DNA from: Craspedostauros australis
Taxonomy: Eukaryota; Bacillariophyta; Bacillariophyceae; Mastogloiales; Achnanthaceae
Direction: 5' to 3'
Assembly (NCBI GenBank): GCA_026770025.1
Contig: JAMXDE010000018.1
Span: 62,001 to 126,000, forward strand
Length of the DNA: 64,000 nt
A program made the translations under genes and the position numbers. Position 1 is the first letter of the stretch. Every line of letters begins with the position of its first letter. Below the pieces are notes generated by a model. It saw only the letters and a program-made list of their open reading frames with translations. It was not told the origin of the DNA and ran no database searches. Positions 51,940 through 64,000 of the stretch are shown piece by piece.

Positions 51940-54900
51940 GGAGCCTGCAGATCGCTTCGTTGTTCGTACCTACTCGCACATGCTTTGCGTTCGTGCTCGT
52001 GCTCAAGTGCAGGACCGTTTCTGCCACTCTGGTCTCTCCAGATGGATAAATAGAGAGAAATAGGGAGAGGGAGAGAGACAGAGAGGGAGGAATACACTCG
52101 TGATTGTTCAACGCCCCATTGTGTCACTCGCACAACATCCAGCCGGATCTCCATCTCCATCCTCCGAACCCAAGGCTGACCCCGGACAAGATGCCATAAA
52201 CAAGAGCCGCACGAAGACCACTCTGACTTCTCGGCAAGGTGCTCGCACTTCATGCGCTTGCAAGTAATCGCATGGTGCAACCACAATCCGCATGCGGCGT
52301 AGATCGTGCCGCAGCGCCAGGCTCCCAGAAAGAAGCGGATTCGACAACATTTCGTGAGACCATCCAGACACGCCAAAGATGAGCGAAGGTCCTTGTGCTC
52401 TCGGATTCACAGGCGCCTTCTCCTTGTGGCGGGGGTCTGGTTCGCGATGCTTTTTGGTCTTGTGTGCTCCTGTGTCGGTAGCTTCACTATTGTGGTTGGC
52501 GTGGATGCGATGGGTAAGACTCGCCTTTGTTTGGACCACATCTGCTCTCGTGTCAGACGACTTCGCCGTACATCTTGTTGTGAAGGACGCGGTGTTTGAC
52601 GATACTTAATGTCTATTGTGAATTCGACCAAGACCAAGACCGATGTGCGAATCTTCCGCGCCCTCACGACAGTCACGAAAGCAACGGTCATTGCCTGTGG
52701 GATCAAATGTGGGTGCCGGAAACCCTCCACAAGGAAGAAATGGAATCACGAACCGTCTCACACGCGCCAAGTGTTCGCCTTCTCCACATCGCCAATCGAG
52801 GTTGTGTTGTTGGAGTTTCTCCTCGATGAGCCACGTCGCGCATGGAGTGAGTATGGTGCGGGTATGGGCGGCCTGCTCGTACGCCAGAAGCTGGAGTGAG
52901 AGGGTTGCGCAGAGCAATGCGATCATCCTTATCTATTCCAAGACACCTTCTTTCTGGCCTTCATACGAGTACCCTGTCCGCACATTGCATTTCGCCATTC
53001 ACCTGACCACCTCCTCTAATGCTATTATACCTCTTCTACCTCCGATCAAAGCAGGTTCCAAGGCCCCCTCTACCTGCCTTCCTCTCCTTGAATTATTGCT
53101 TGCTTCGTCTACGCGTATAGTACTCGTACTAATTCACCGTTCTATTGCGGAGTAAAATCCGCTGTTCTACTCTACTCCTCCTTGGTGTCTTTTTAACAAG
53201 TCACCGCCAAACAAAGGATGAGCCAAGCACGAAACATGGAACACGAAGGATGTCGGATGGAGGATGATGGACGCAAGATCCGAAGACGACGCCTCAAGTA
53301 CCATGCTCCACGAGCAGAGTTTGGGATCAAAAGCGTGTCGGGCGAACGTGGCTTCGCCACGCACCAAACAGGATGAGGATTGCTGCTCCACTCTTCTTCG
53401 GAGAGAAAGCTCCCACTGCCTCACCAAACCGGCAGCTTCCTGGCCGGGTGGCATTGGATTAGAAAGACTGTGGCTGCGACAATCTCGCACAGACACGAAC
53501 CAGAGTGGAAAAACTAATCGGGTCGACTACACATGGCGCTCCTCTGCACAAATAGACGCTGCTCCTTTTGTTGAGCTACCACGTCAGATGTGCAGGTCTG
53601 GGAATGTTCTATGGGCTGCATGCGGACGAGCTGCGGGTGTGGTTGGCAGCATACCGGAACGCAAGTTTCTGATTTGTGAAGGTGGCTCCAGACACGCCTC
53701 GCGGCGAACGGCGACTGTGGAATCACATCCACGTCGCCATGTGCTCGCGCGCCAAGAGCTCACAAGGACTTCGCAGCGGCACCTGGGCATCACAAAAGCA
53801 GAAGCAGTTATGCTTTCCAACAAGTTCTACTTGTGGGCAATCCGCCAAGTTGCGGCTGCGACCCCTTGTGTCTGCTGGCGTTGCGGTGAATGTCCAACAA
53901 GATGGCGAAAAGGCACTTGAGATAGCACAAACGTTCACATGCGCATGTACATTTGCAGCACGTGGTCAATCAAACAATCCCAGAACAGCCACGGATACTT
54001 TGGATCCTTCCCTCCGGAGTTGCCGAACCACAGTATTCCAGAGTAGCAGGAGCAGCAACTTTGCTTCGGGTAGAAGAGGAAGCATTTATACGAACGTTCG
54101 TGGGAAGCTTCCGGGCACGAGAGAGACCGACAGAGCATCTTGTGCATCTCCATGTCGAAGTTCGTGACACTATCTCCTCCAACACAACAGACAACAAGGC
54201 TCAAAGACGATTCCAGAGAAAGACCAACTTCTCCCTCTCTCTGACCGATGCCTTTATTGGAATAGCGCTTCATGCACGAATCTGTTTTGGAGGTTCGATG
54301 CTGATCGTTGCCGTCAACCACACCGTCTGTTCCGGCATGAGTGGCTCGTATTGGAACAGGCGGCTGCAAGGTGATGGCGCACGCCACCATACCTGGTGGT
54401 AGTACCGCCAACGATCCGATCATGATGCCTTCATGGAACATACGAGCCACCACAAGTATCTTTGGACTTCCGTTGCGCTACCCCGGCTCCCTCTATCACC
54501 CAACACAATGTCCATGCACTAGCAACAAATGACAAAAGCAAACGCCGACCATCTTCAACTTGCATCGGCTTGTATTCGAACTATCGTGTAATAGATCCGC
54601 GTTCGTTCCAACCAAGTAGCCATCGACCTCCAGTGCCGCTGCCTCTACTCTTCGATTCTCAATCGCTCAATCGTTCATGTCTTCCTCGTGATTCTTCAAG
54701 AGAGGCGAAGACGTGAAAGGCAATTGAGCACTTTTGCGCTGGATGACGTGGCGCGATGTGACGCGACGCGTAAAAACGAAGCGAATGCACGAATACCACC
54801 CCAACCACAGGTTCGAGGTGCTCTCCCTGTATGCCGTACGGTCTCAACATACGAGTAGATCGCACGAGAAGGCTACAAGTCTCTCACGCAATTCAACAAG

Positions 54901-57900
54901 AAGACGAGTACATACCCCCCTGTGCTGGACGACCAAAAGCAGCATCAAATCCATCCAATGGATAGAACGCAAAGAGAAATGCCTCAACGAACCGTTCTCA
55001 CGCTATCCTTGTGAGCATGTCTTTGTTGTTGCTGCTGGTTCGGATTCACCTCATCGGTTTGGTCATCGTTTGCCCTGCCCTCTGGCTCCTCAGTCGTTTT
55101 CTCCTCAGTTTGGATGCGGTTCGGTTTCTTGCCACAAAGGAGAAAGAGTGACTTTGGGAAGCTTCGTCATTGACCAAACCACGATCAAGTTCAACACCAC
55201 CGCCCATCATTTGTGACAACCACCAACCCAGCGTCAATGATGTGAACGAGCAACTGCAACATGGGTCTTATTGTCACGATTCCACCAACCTCCGCGCTAA
55301 TGGCATCGTCCTTGGAGGCGATTGCGAACTGCAACCAATAATACCAATCAATCGATCAACCCATCAATCGACTGCTTAACCTCTCCATCCATCAACACAT
55401 CAACACGTCAAAACATCAACATGGATGGGAAACACTCTGCTCTGCCATGTTCAAGTCGGCTTACCCATCATTCGATCAATGAACGAATGGGCTAATGAAC
55501 GAATCCGTCAAGCACCAATTCATCAACCGGCCACAGAGCAATCGTTGGGTGTGGCCACAGCAGCCGCAGAAGAACCGTGGTGGAACCAAATCTCTCCATT
55601 CACCTGGGATGCCTCCAACTTCCAAGTGTGTGCCTCTGTCTCTCTCTGTCTCTGCAGATAGGTCCACGCAGAGCAGCTTGGCGCTACCACTCTGCCAGTA
55701 CGCAAGGAGCACGCCACCTCCAATGGCGTGCGATTATGTTACGCTCTCCGGCGTGAATGATTCTCATTGACGCCAACAGGGCAGAAGCACCATGTGATGT
55801 TGGAGGACAGCAAAAGAACTATTGCTATGTGCAGCCAGAGTACGAGTAGAATAGAATTCATCGGCAACCGAGGAGAGTACCTGAGTACCCATCGGTGTCA
55901 CAGTCACCAATTGCGAAACAAGGAACCCTGGAATGGCGACGCCGCAACAAGTCCATGGATCACACTGAGCGCAAGAGCAGGAGTTCGGTGCGCTTTGCCG
56001 CAAGCGGCTGCAATGTGATATGATGCGAAGTGAAGCATTATTGTGGAGCATAGTGCCATACTCCGCGGTGATTTCCCCGCACGACCTGTTCTGCTCCCTG
56101 TCTGCGCACCATTACATCCTCGACGAGCCCGATGCGCTCTGTAGTCCTCGTCCAGCGCTATCTGAGATGAAGCCGCATCAGCAACCAAGGATCACAAATG
56201 GGAATACCAGAACGCCATTGGCACGAAGGACCGCCGCGGGAGAACTCTCGGCGTGCGTGGCGTGTCCAGAGCGCTCTGCTTCAGTTTGAATAGAGCTTCG
56301 CAATCACATGCAGCGTCATCTATTCCCAAATACTCCTCCCAGTGCTCTATCGGTGCTTGCATGACCCAATCCCACCGGCGAACGACAGACTGAAAACACC
56401 GCCTGCCAAGGCGAGGATCCAATGAGGTCTGCCCTGGCGTGATGCCCCCGCGGCGGCATCGAATCGGAAGGGCGCCACCCTTCAGCAAAGGACTTTCTGC
56501 ACCATTTTAGCTCGGCAGGTGCCTGCATCCAGGTGCCGCTGCAATGAGGGATCGTTCCCTCTTCGTCCTTCTTGTTGCTGCTGCTGCTGCGATTGCGACC
56601 GCTACACCACTGCCACTGCTTGGCATGACTCAACCATGAACCACTGTGTTGGGTGGCGTGCGATGGATGTGTAATCGAGTTTGATGCGATTGCCTCTCAT
56701 CATCTGCTCTCCCCTCTCACGTTTTTGTTGGATCCGGAATCGCTGGAAGGAGCACCACTGCAAAACAAAGAAAACACGCGCACGCGCACGCACACACATG
56801 GCTGCCAAACACGACACATTCACGCAAAATGTGAGCGTCATTGGTGAGAGATTCGGGCTTATTTTGATCGGTGTTCGTGTTGGTGTTTTCAGACACTTTC
56901 CCGGTTGTGCAAGCAAAGGATAGCGAAGGATGCACGAGCTGTATTTGTTGCGATGCCAGAGTTTGCCACAAAGAAGAAAGAGTATCTCATGCGTGGTGTG
57001 ATCGGACATTTAATACCGAACACTTCAAGTTGAATACGAAGCACACCTGCATTTAGGGGACGTCTTCATTTCTCCACACGTGACTTGCACATTTGCGTTG
57101 GGGAATGCGGGGTTGGAAAATACTCCACATCCCATGATTTAACCTCATCCTCAACCGATGCCTGAAGCTGGGTCTGGATCTGGACCTGGACCAGGACAGC
57201 GTTGTGTGTTGTTGTGCTGTATGCGATCGTCCTCGAACGTTCCTACATCCATGGTATAGCATTGCATGTGTTCTATCTGGACAGAGCACTGGCGCCGATG
57301 TGTACGTTGATGTTGAGGCTGACGCTGATGCTGCAGCCTGTTTGCAGTTCCTCCAGTCTCGATGTGCAGTGCAGTGCCATGCTCGATGGTGTTGCGGAAC
57401 AGCGAAACTAGGAGGTTGCGAACACTGAAGCGCGCTCTGTGCTGGCGCGCAATAACACAATAGTACGTCGCAGCCAGCACGGTATCGCTTGAGGTCACGT
57501 TGCCGTGTTGCATTGTGTTCTGGTTCGTGGTACACAGGCGCAGCTCCTTCCACAACACACACACTGCAGCAAAAACCTCGTTGGAAAAGACCTCCTTGGG
57601 GGGAGAAAGGGCATAGGTCACAAGGACCCAAGATCGAAGTTCTTTACCGTGTATCACGTGTGCTGCTGTCTGGCTCTGTATGGTCAAAATGTCATGGCCA
57701 CGATTCCAAAATGTCCTACCGAACATGTACGCAAACATAGGCGATCATAGAAGCCCTCGGCAAAGTCCCAACGGCTTCTCACCGCACCTGTTGGTTCCGA
57801 TTTGTGAAACTTCAAAGCGGGCACAGGGAGCATGGGGGGTTCTGCAATTTTGGTTCCCTCTCTCTCCCTCTCCGCTCCACAACATTCGCGCTGCGAACCT

Positions 57901-58819
57901 TCATCGCACACACCGATGCTGGGGCGCTCCACAACAACACTCTTTCGCCACACAAAGCGCACACAATCCTCGCACCGACCAACCAACAGAGACACAGACC
58001 CACCATCGCGCCTGGCCGGAACACCACAACTAAAATCCATCACAAAAGAGCAAAGAGACCACGCATAGAACGTGAAGGACTGCACCTCACTGTCGTCATC
58101 GCTCATCAGCCCACACAATTTCATTAAACCCCCTTCCTGCACACATCGGCAATTAAACTCACCACACCGACGAATACGGATACGAGCACGAGTACCTCTC
58201 TGGCGCCACTGCAACGACGTCACTTTTCTGTTCTGTTCTGACCATTGTATTGCCGCTTGCTCAAACAACACGAGTAAGCAGAGTACCGCACCCACGAGCA
58301 CTACTCCAACCCATACTTCCCACATCAAACAATTGGTAATCGGTTTTCTGCGACAACGACAGCGCTTCCGCGCACGCACGAACGCCAACAAACACATCCA
58401 TACAAAGTGAACGACGGCGGCAGCTACGGTGGCATCGACGACACCAACACAAACCTTGGCATCGACACAAAACCTGGACACAAAACATCAAAAACAAAAC
58501 ATCAAACACAGACGACATCACAAACGACAACAACCACATCAACACAGACCACCAGCATCAACAACAACATCACCAATCCCAGCAGCAGCAGCAGCACAAA
58601 CAACAGCTCCAAGACAATCGGAACCAAGCAACCGAGTTTCCGACGACGTCGCGCTTCCTCGCCAACTTGCCGTTTCTGATTTCCAGTCCTTGACGAAGGT
58701 TTCTTCGTTGTTGCTCCTCTCTGTTGTTCATTCCGTTTGCGGCTCACAAGAATACAGCCTCTGAGGATAATCACACCGAGTACCCTGCGATTCTGCGACT
58801 CCGCATCAGCAACATCAAC

Positions 58820-58857
58820 CACAGCGATCACAGCGATCACAGCGATCACAGCAGTCA
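58820..58857. repeat. CACAGCGAT nonamer tandem repeat
   Basis: Three perfect 9-base units and part of a fourth variant, in the leader region of the HSF gene. Confidence 0.8.
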
Positions 58858-59170
58858 CAACATTGAAGACGAGCGGAGCATCGCAATCGCACCGGCGCTC
58901 GACCATCACGTTCAACCTCATCAACGATCAGCGATCGAAGACCCAACGAACTGACGAACGAAGTCACCGTCACTAACTCAGCTCACGAACCAAAGGGGCC
59001 ATCAACATCAACTCATAGAGACGTCGTTCCACGAGTAGAGGAAAAGAGAAAAAGGGCCAGACATCCGCCAAGTCCGAACAGATCACCGACATCCTCCACC
59101 GTCTTTCGCTGCTACTTTCGCTCTCACTCTCACTCTCACTCTGTCCCTTTCATCCACGAACAAAGCTTTC

Positions 59171-61748
59171 ATGTCTCTGCAAATGGCACGCAGGAATCAA
59201 CAACGAGATCCCTGGGATGCGAGCATGAACCTCGACGCTTTCGACGAAAGTAACAACATGAACAACGCGACTGGCTCGGCCATGAACAGCTTCCAGCAAT
59301 CGTCACAACACGGACAGCAACCATCAACGCAACAGCAGCAGCACCTCCACTTGCATCTGCACAGCCAGCAGAACTCTCGCCTGGGCCTCCCCATGTCTCT
59401 GGGCTACGCCAACAACGCCAGCGCTTTCAACAGCGCTGCTGCGGGTGGTGGCAACCTCAGCACCAGCAACAACACCAACAATAGCAGTAGCAGCAATAAC
59501 AACAACAACAACAACAACAGTCACAGCGGCGACGGCAGCAACATGAACGCCTTTGCCCTGCAAGGACTCGGCAGGAGAATGGGGTGCAACGTCCTCCCTT
59601 CCATGCAAGGCCTTCCTATCTCAAGCGCATCGTCCCCCTTCAACACCAATCGCTCCACTCTGGGCGCGGGGACGGATCCGCTATCTAGGCTCTCGAACAT
59701 CGCTGCGCCGTCTCTCTCGAACACGCCGGCCCCTGGCACGGGTCCTTCCTCCTCCTCGATCTTCCAAGATTCCTTGGCCGGTCTCAACTCATCCAGCGGC
59801 GGCATGATGATGGGCAACGGCCTCAACCCGCTGGGCTCGCCACAGAACCCGTTCACATCTTCACAGCTCAACAACCTAGGATCGTTCCCACCATCAGGGT
59901 TCAATATGCAACAAAGCCAGCAGCAGCAGCAGCAATCACAGCAGCAGTCGTCGCAACAGCCGCAGCAGCTCCTGCTGGAGCACAAGCAGAAGATGCTCGA
60001 TGCTTCCACGATCTCCCTCTCGCAGTTCGCCTCCGTCTTCGACAACAACGGAAACAACGTCTCGCTGACAGGCGGCTCGCTGCCGACCAAGTCCATGGAC
60101 TCGCGCAGGCATGGCATGTTCTCCGGCAACACCCAGTCCGGTGGTGCACGCGACTTTGCCCACAACAGCCTCACCGGCACCAACCTCATGTCACCAGGTG
60201 GGGCATCAGCCATGGGAAGGGACTACGACGATGATCGCCTCAGAATGGGTGGCTTCATGACATCCGGCAACAGCAACAATAACAACAGCCAACGCTCTTC
60301 CAAGCACGATGCCAGAGCAGGTTCTGGCTGTCATGACGGAAGCGTCGGCAGGGAAGATGGTAGCAACACCGGCGCCAGCGACAGCAACAGCGGAAAGGTC
60401 GAGTCTGGTGCGGCAGACACCAACCAGCAGGCCGGACACGGCGCGGCTGCGCACCTCATGAGTCTGGCATCCCTTCACAGGTCGTTCATCAACAACGACG
60501 ATGAGAACGATGCCATGTTCGACGTCAACCTGCCGTTCCCAGTCAAGCTGCATCACATCCTCTCGCGGGATGAGTACAAGAACTGCATCACATGGCTGCC
60601 GCATGGCCGAGCATGGAGGATCCTCAAACCGAAGCTCTTCGAGGAGAAGGTCATCCCCAAGTACTACAGAAGCGCCAAGTACGCATCCTTCATGAGACAG
60701 GTCAATGGCTGGGGCTTCACCCGCATCACGGAAGGCCCGGATCTCAACGCGTACTACCATGAGGTAAGTTGGCGGAAATGTTTCCTGCACTGTCGCTGTT
60801 GCTGTTGCCGCTGCTACTTCTGCTTCTACTGCATCGAGTGCGTTCGCGTTCTGCTTCCACAAGAAACCTGCGGGATGGGATTGAACTGTCCCACATCACC
60901 TGTGCCAGCCGCGTTCGGACCTGCACACTGCTCCGCCATGCAAGATCAACAGCAGCAACAGCGTCTCACCACTTGCCAATGTTCCGCTCGTACCATGCTA
61001 CTACTATATCCATACCCAACTCAATTCAACCGACAATCAAACTACATTCCGCCACCAGATGTTCTTGCGGGGCCTGCCCAACCTCTGCTCCAAGATGAAG
61101 CGCCCGCCAAAGGGCAAGGATTCCACCAAGAACAGCAAGGAGGTTGAGGGTACGCCTGACTTCTACAAGATCGATCGCATGGCCCCGTTGCCGTCCTCCA
61201 ACACGGGCCCCGATTCGCTGAGCAGAAACCTGCCGCCGCTGCCGACGTTGGCAGAGATAAGGATGATGGGAACTCGCGCGGGATCGTCCATGATGGGAGG
61301 ATGGGATCAGGCTGCCTCGGGCGGTGCCAGCGGTCATTTGGGAGGCTCTCCGATGCCACTGAAGGCATCCAGCGGCGGCGCCGGCAAGAAGCCATCTATC
61401 GACGTGATGACGACTTCGACAGCCGCGGCAGGATTATCGCTGGGATCGTCTGCCCTTGATGGGTTCCACGGTTCCGTGACATCTGCCGGAGTGCAGGCGG
61501 TGACATCGTCGTCCGGGGGCACAAACATCCTCGATGGATCCAGCCAGCACACATCTTCCACTACAAGCGGAAGTGCTACGGGATACCCGGTGGATTCGCG
61601 GTCGTCGGGACAGCAGAACCTCACCGGGGCGGATCAGAACTACCTCGCGCATCAGAACAGGATTCTGATACAGCATGCCATGCGGGTGGAGCAGCAGCTC
61701 GCAGAGGCAGATCTCGTCACCAGAACTCGTATCCAAGCGCAGAAGTAA
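59171..61748 (+). CDS. Heat-shock-factor-type transcription factor (2 exons: 59171-60763, 61059-61748)
   Basis: The predicted protein is 760 aa. A 450-residue disordered N-terminus is rich in Gln, Asn, Ser and Gly. The HSF DNA-binding domain spans about residues 452-548: FPVKLHHIL, CITWLPHGRAWRIL, YASFMRQVNGWGFTRI, then NAYYHE | MFLRGLPNLCSKMKRP. The intron (60764-61058, GTAAGT...CCACCAG, 295 bp) is phase 0 and falls inside this domain; joining it restores HE-MFLRG exactly as in the family. The Trp-plus-helix-turn-helix recognition helix (SFMRQVNGWGF) is intact. A Ser/Gly-rich C-terminus ends in a polar helix (NRILIQHAMRVEQQLAEADL) that might oligomerise. It probably binds heat-shock elements in the nucleus; which regulon is unknown. 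Family expansion of HSFs is known in diatoms. Confidence 0.92.
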
Positions 61749-64000
61749 GACCACGGTCATGCGCACAGGTGGTGCGAATGATCTCCGCTCGACATGCCCG
61801 GAGGCATGCAGCGAAAACTCACGCACACACGTACACACAACACTTCAACAGGACACCAAGCATCGTCGCTGCCACCATCGCCATCCGTATCATCGAAGGA
61901 GGATGTTCTGCCAGATCTCGATGTCAGACGACAGCAAATGGGAGTCAATTTTGTATAAAGACTAACAATCTACCAAGAAGATATTCTATCAAGTAAATGC
62001 AAGTTTCAACTGATGCATATGGTAAAATAAATGCACATGCCATATCAATCCGTACGCAATATGCTCTCGCATGCCCTGGCGTCTTGAGGTAGGAATGGAC
62101 ATGGAACGAAGTCGGCCCAGACCACCAGAGCCAGCCAGGGACGCAAGTAGCCTTTCGTGCCGAAATCGTGGAGGGGGGATCCACTCGCTCTGTTCAGCGA
62201 CTGTCAGTACTCGAGCCAGGGATGAACCGGATTGCCTGGCTGGAATCCGTGTTCATGAGAGTGTTTGGGATATCGGTGTTGCCAGAGCGCGTGAAAACGA
62301 GAGAGGGAAACCAGAACAGATTGGCAATAGCACTTATGCCATACTTATTGTCGTCCGCACGCCACGCTCCCGCTAGGGTTCGTGCGTCTCTGCGTTTCGA
62401 ATTCGTTGAAGGTCGACCGTGCCGAAGGTTGGACAGGGAGAGAGGGCCCTGAGCGTTATTGCCAATCCTTGGCAACGTGCTCCTGTTGCCATGCCGATAG
62501 ATCGCAGCTCGTACCTGTGCGCTCTCCATGTCTTCGCTGCTACGACTTTGAGCGGTAAAATTGGCGTTCTGATGGTCGTGGTGTATTCGGCATTCCTCCA
62601 TCTTCTACGAATACGTACGGGTACTTGCATGTTTACGTCCATGCCGACACAGCTGTTTCGTAGAGTACTGTGCAGAGTACCATACATACCCGCTGTCGCA
62701 AAGCACCAAATGCCTGTGCGAGTACCTATGATCAGAGCGTTATTCGTATCGTACAGAGCACTCGCCGCGGACTCACCTGGATGCGACAGTGGCTGTTGTA
62801 GGTATCGTAGTATCGCCTCGCTTTGAATATGGCCCGGAGGCCACTTGTTCACAGTAGTCGGTGTCCTGTTCAGTGGCCTTCCTCGTTCATTCATCCGTGC
62901 GTTCGTCTGTTCGTGGACTTTTGCCATGCCCTCGCTGCCTCTCGCCGGCTTCTCGAGAGCGGTTGGATTGTATTGTGTTTTGTCTGTTCTTGTCTGATGG
63001 CCAACAGGGAAAGCGATTTCTGCGCGCCGAGTGACACCTTGTCGTACCTTCGCTCCTTCCTCTACCTGCCTGATACCACCTTCAGGTACGAGCGTGGTAC
63101 CACTCCAGCTCGCACAACAACATCTGCAAAGCTGTGGACGGAATTCCCAGCCTCTCGAGATGAGAGTGATGGATCAGAGAATTGGGTATTGGAACCGTTT
63201 GATGCCGCATTTCCGACTTCATTCGTTTTGGACGCTGATTGATGTTCACCAGATGATGGGATGAGAACCCTTGTATTCTCGGTTGGCTGCGTCGAAGATC
63301 CAATGACGCACGGTTGCGGGTGGTGGTTTTGGCGCGAAATTCCTTTCTCCTTTTTCAGGGCGCAAAAGGAATGCGCGACAAATCCATGTTTGATCTGGAA
63401 CTGACCTGATGGTGATGTTACCGGAATCTGCAGGGGTGTTGATGTGGGTGTTGGTATTGGTCTCACTCCATATATTCTACTATTCTATTATGTATGTAAT
63501 GTGCGTGCCGTGCCACAGCAAGGAGGCGGCGCTGGTGATGATGATAGATTGGTGTTGGTGATTGTTGCTGATTGTTGGCAACAGTTGACAATGGTGCGGT
63601 TGCCATCACACCACCTCATTCCATTCAGCGTACTCGTGCAATCGGACTTCAACGTGATGGCAACGGAGGAAAGAGGGACAGGAGATCGGAACCGAGGTCG
63701 CTGTCCTTGGATTTTCAAATGCTCCCATACATGCCTGACATATTCATTTTGATCGTTGGCACGAGCAGATCCATCGGAATGCCGATTGAGTACCTGTCAC
63801 TCGTTATACCTGCACTCCATAGTGTTCTCGAACACAGGTATAAGGAACATTCGTCCAGACATATTGTGCAGTCAGGCCAGCAAGTCAACACACAAAACCA
63901 GCGCCCAAGGCGTGCGCATGAAAAGCATGGCATAACAGTGGGCGTATGGCCTGTTGCGCTACCAAAAGAGTGAAGCCGTGCTGTTTTTGCGATACTGGTG
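61749..64000. other. 2.25-kb right-edge region without a supported gene
   Basis: HSF 3' untranslated region to about 62050, including AATAAA at 62026-62031. Beyond that, overlapping frames on both strands (62373-62927 minus and 62419-62826 plus) with no family resemblance. Nothing else seen. Confidence 0.4.
62026..62031 (+). terminator. Candidate polyadenylation signal AATAAA
   Basis: It lies 278 bases after the HSF stop, in an AT-rich stretch. Its use is inferred only. Confidence 0.3.

Larger units (their letters stand above)
49995..59170. other. 9.2-kb gene-poor region
   Basis: I support no gene here. Many 60-260 codon frames overlap on both strands (for example 51169-51789 plus, 51678-52376 minus, 53264-53920 plus, 53935-54453 minus, 57684-58481 minus) without family motifs or consistent splice partners. 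A minus frame at 52606-52926 starts with a signal-like peptide (MIALLCATLSLQLLAYE) and has six Cys, the best small-protein candidate, but weak. The final 1.2 kb (about 58000-59170) is CA/ACA-rich and probably promoter and 5' leader of the HSF gene. A long non-coding RNA could hide here; sequence alone cannot show it. Confidence 0.4.

Noticed and set aside
53264-54167. Overlapping plus-strand frames suggesting a broken gene
   Set aside because: Short protein-like patches occur in different frames, but none aligns with a family I can name; composition explains the openness.
1-64000. tRNA and rRNA genes
   Set aside because: I looked for B-box-like GGTTCGA sequences with matching acceptor stems and found none I could fold by eye; a covariance-model scan would be needed to exclude them.

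Overview
The window reads as nuclear DNA of a diatom or a close stramenopile relative. The evidence is: plastid-type N-termini with a signal peptide cut in front of Phe (AFAP-like); a heat-shock-factor gene with very long Gln/Asn-rich flanks; a Copia element resembling the diatom CoDi group; short GT-AG introns (110-710 bp); abundant microsatellites; and intergenic stretches full of meaningless open frames. Species cannot be named from sequence alone.

Layout, left to right. 1-8.3 kb: 5' part of a DOT1-like methyltransferase (minus), divergent from the spliceosomal U5 assembly factor AAR2 (plus, three exons); a membrane-anchored metzincin-type protease (plus, two exons); and pICln (minus), an Sm-protein chaperone. 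10-22 kb: three paralogous secreted Cys-rich proteins built from a repeated module that I do not recognise, interleaved with an FAD oxidoreductase and a PlsC-type acyltransferase. One paralog is a two-exon gene assembled here from two ORFs whose splice phases match. 22-34 kb: a WW-domain protein, a small plastid protein with a micro-exon, elongation factor Ts, and a putative myristoylated protein, with long non-coding gaps. 34.2-40.1 kb: a complete-looking, recent Copia LTR retrotransposon with 170-bp LTRs that look identical and a CCACC target duplication. 40.4-50 kb: a compact housekeeping block holding a DUF1349 protein, a plastid HAD-like protein, ATG10, a two-exon beta-carbonic anhydrase with an unusual Ser at a zinc-ligand position, a PEX22-like membrane protein, and RanBP1 (two exons). 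50-59.1 kb: 9 kb with no gene I can support. 59.2-61.7 kb: a two-exon HSF transcription factor. 61.7-64 kb: nothing recognisable.

Functionally this is an ordinary eukaryotic neighbourhood with no operon logic. AAR2 and pICln both belong to snRNP biogenesis, and ATG10, PEX22-like and RanBP1 to general cell maintenance. The candidates for something undescribed are the three-member secreted module family at 10.2-22.2 kb and the carbonic anhydrase with the altered active-site signature. All exon models come from reading splice signals, phase and family alignment by eye; no transcript or database evidence was available.
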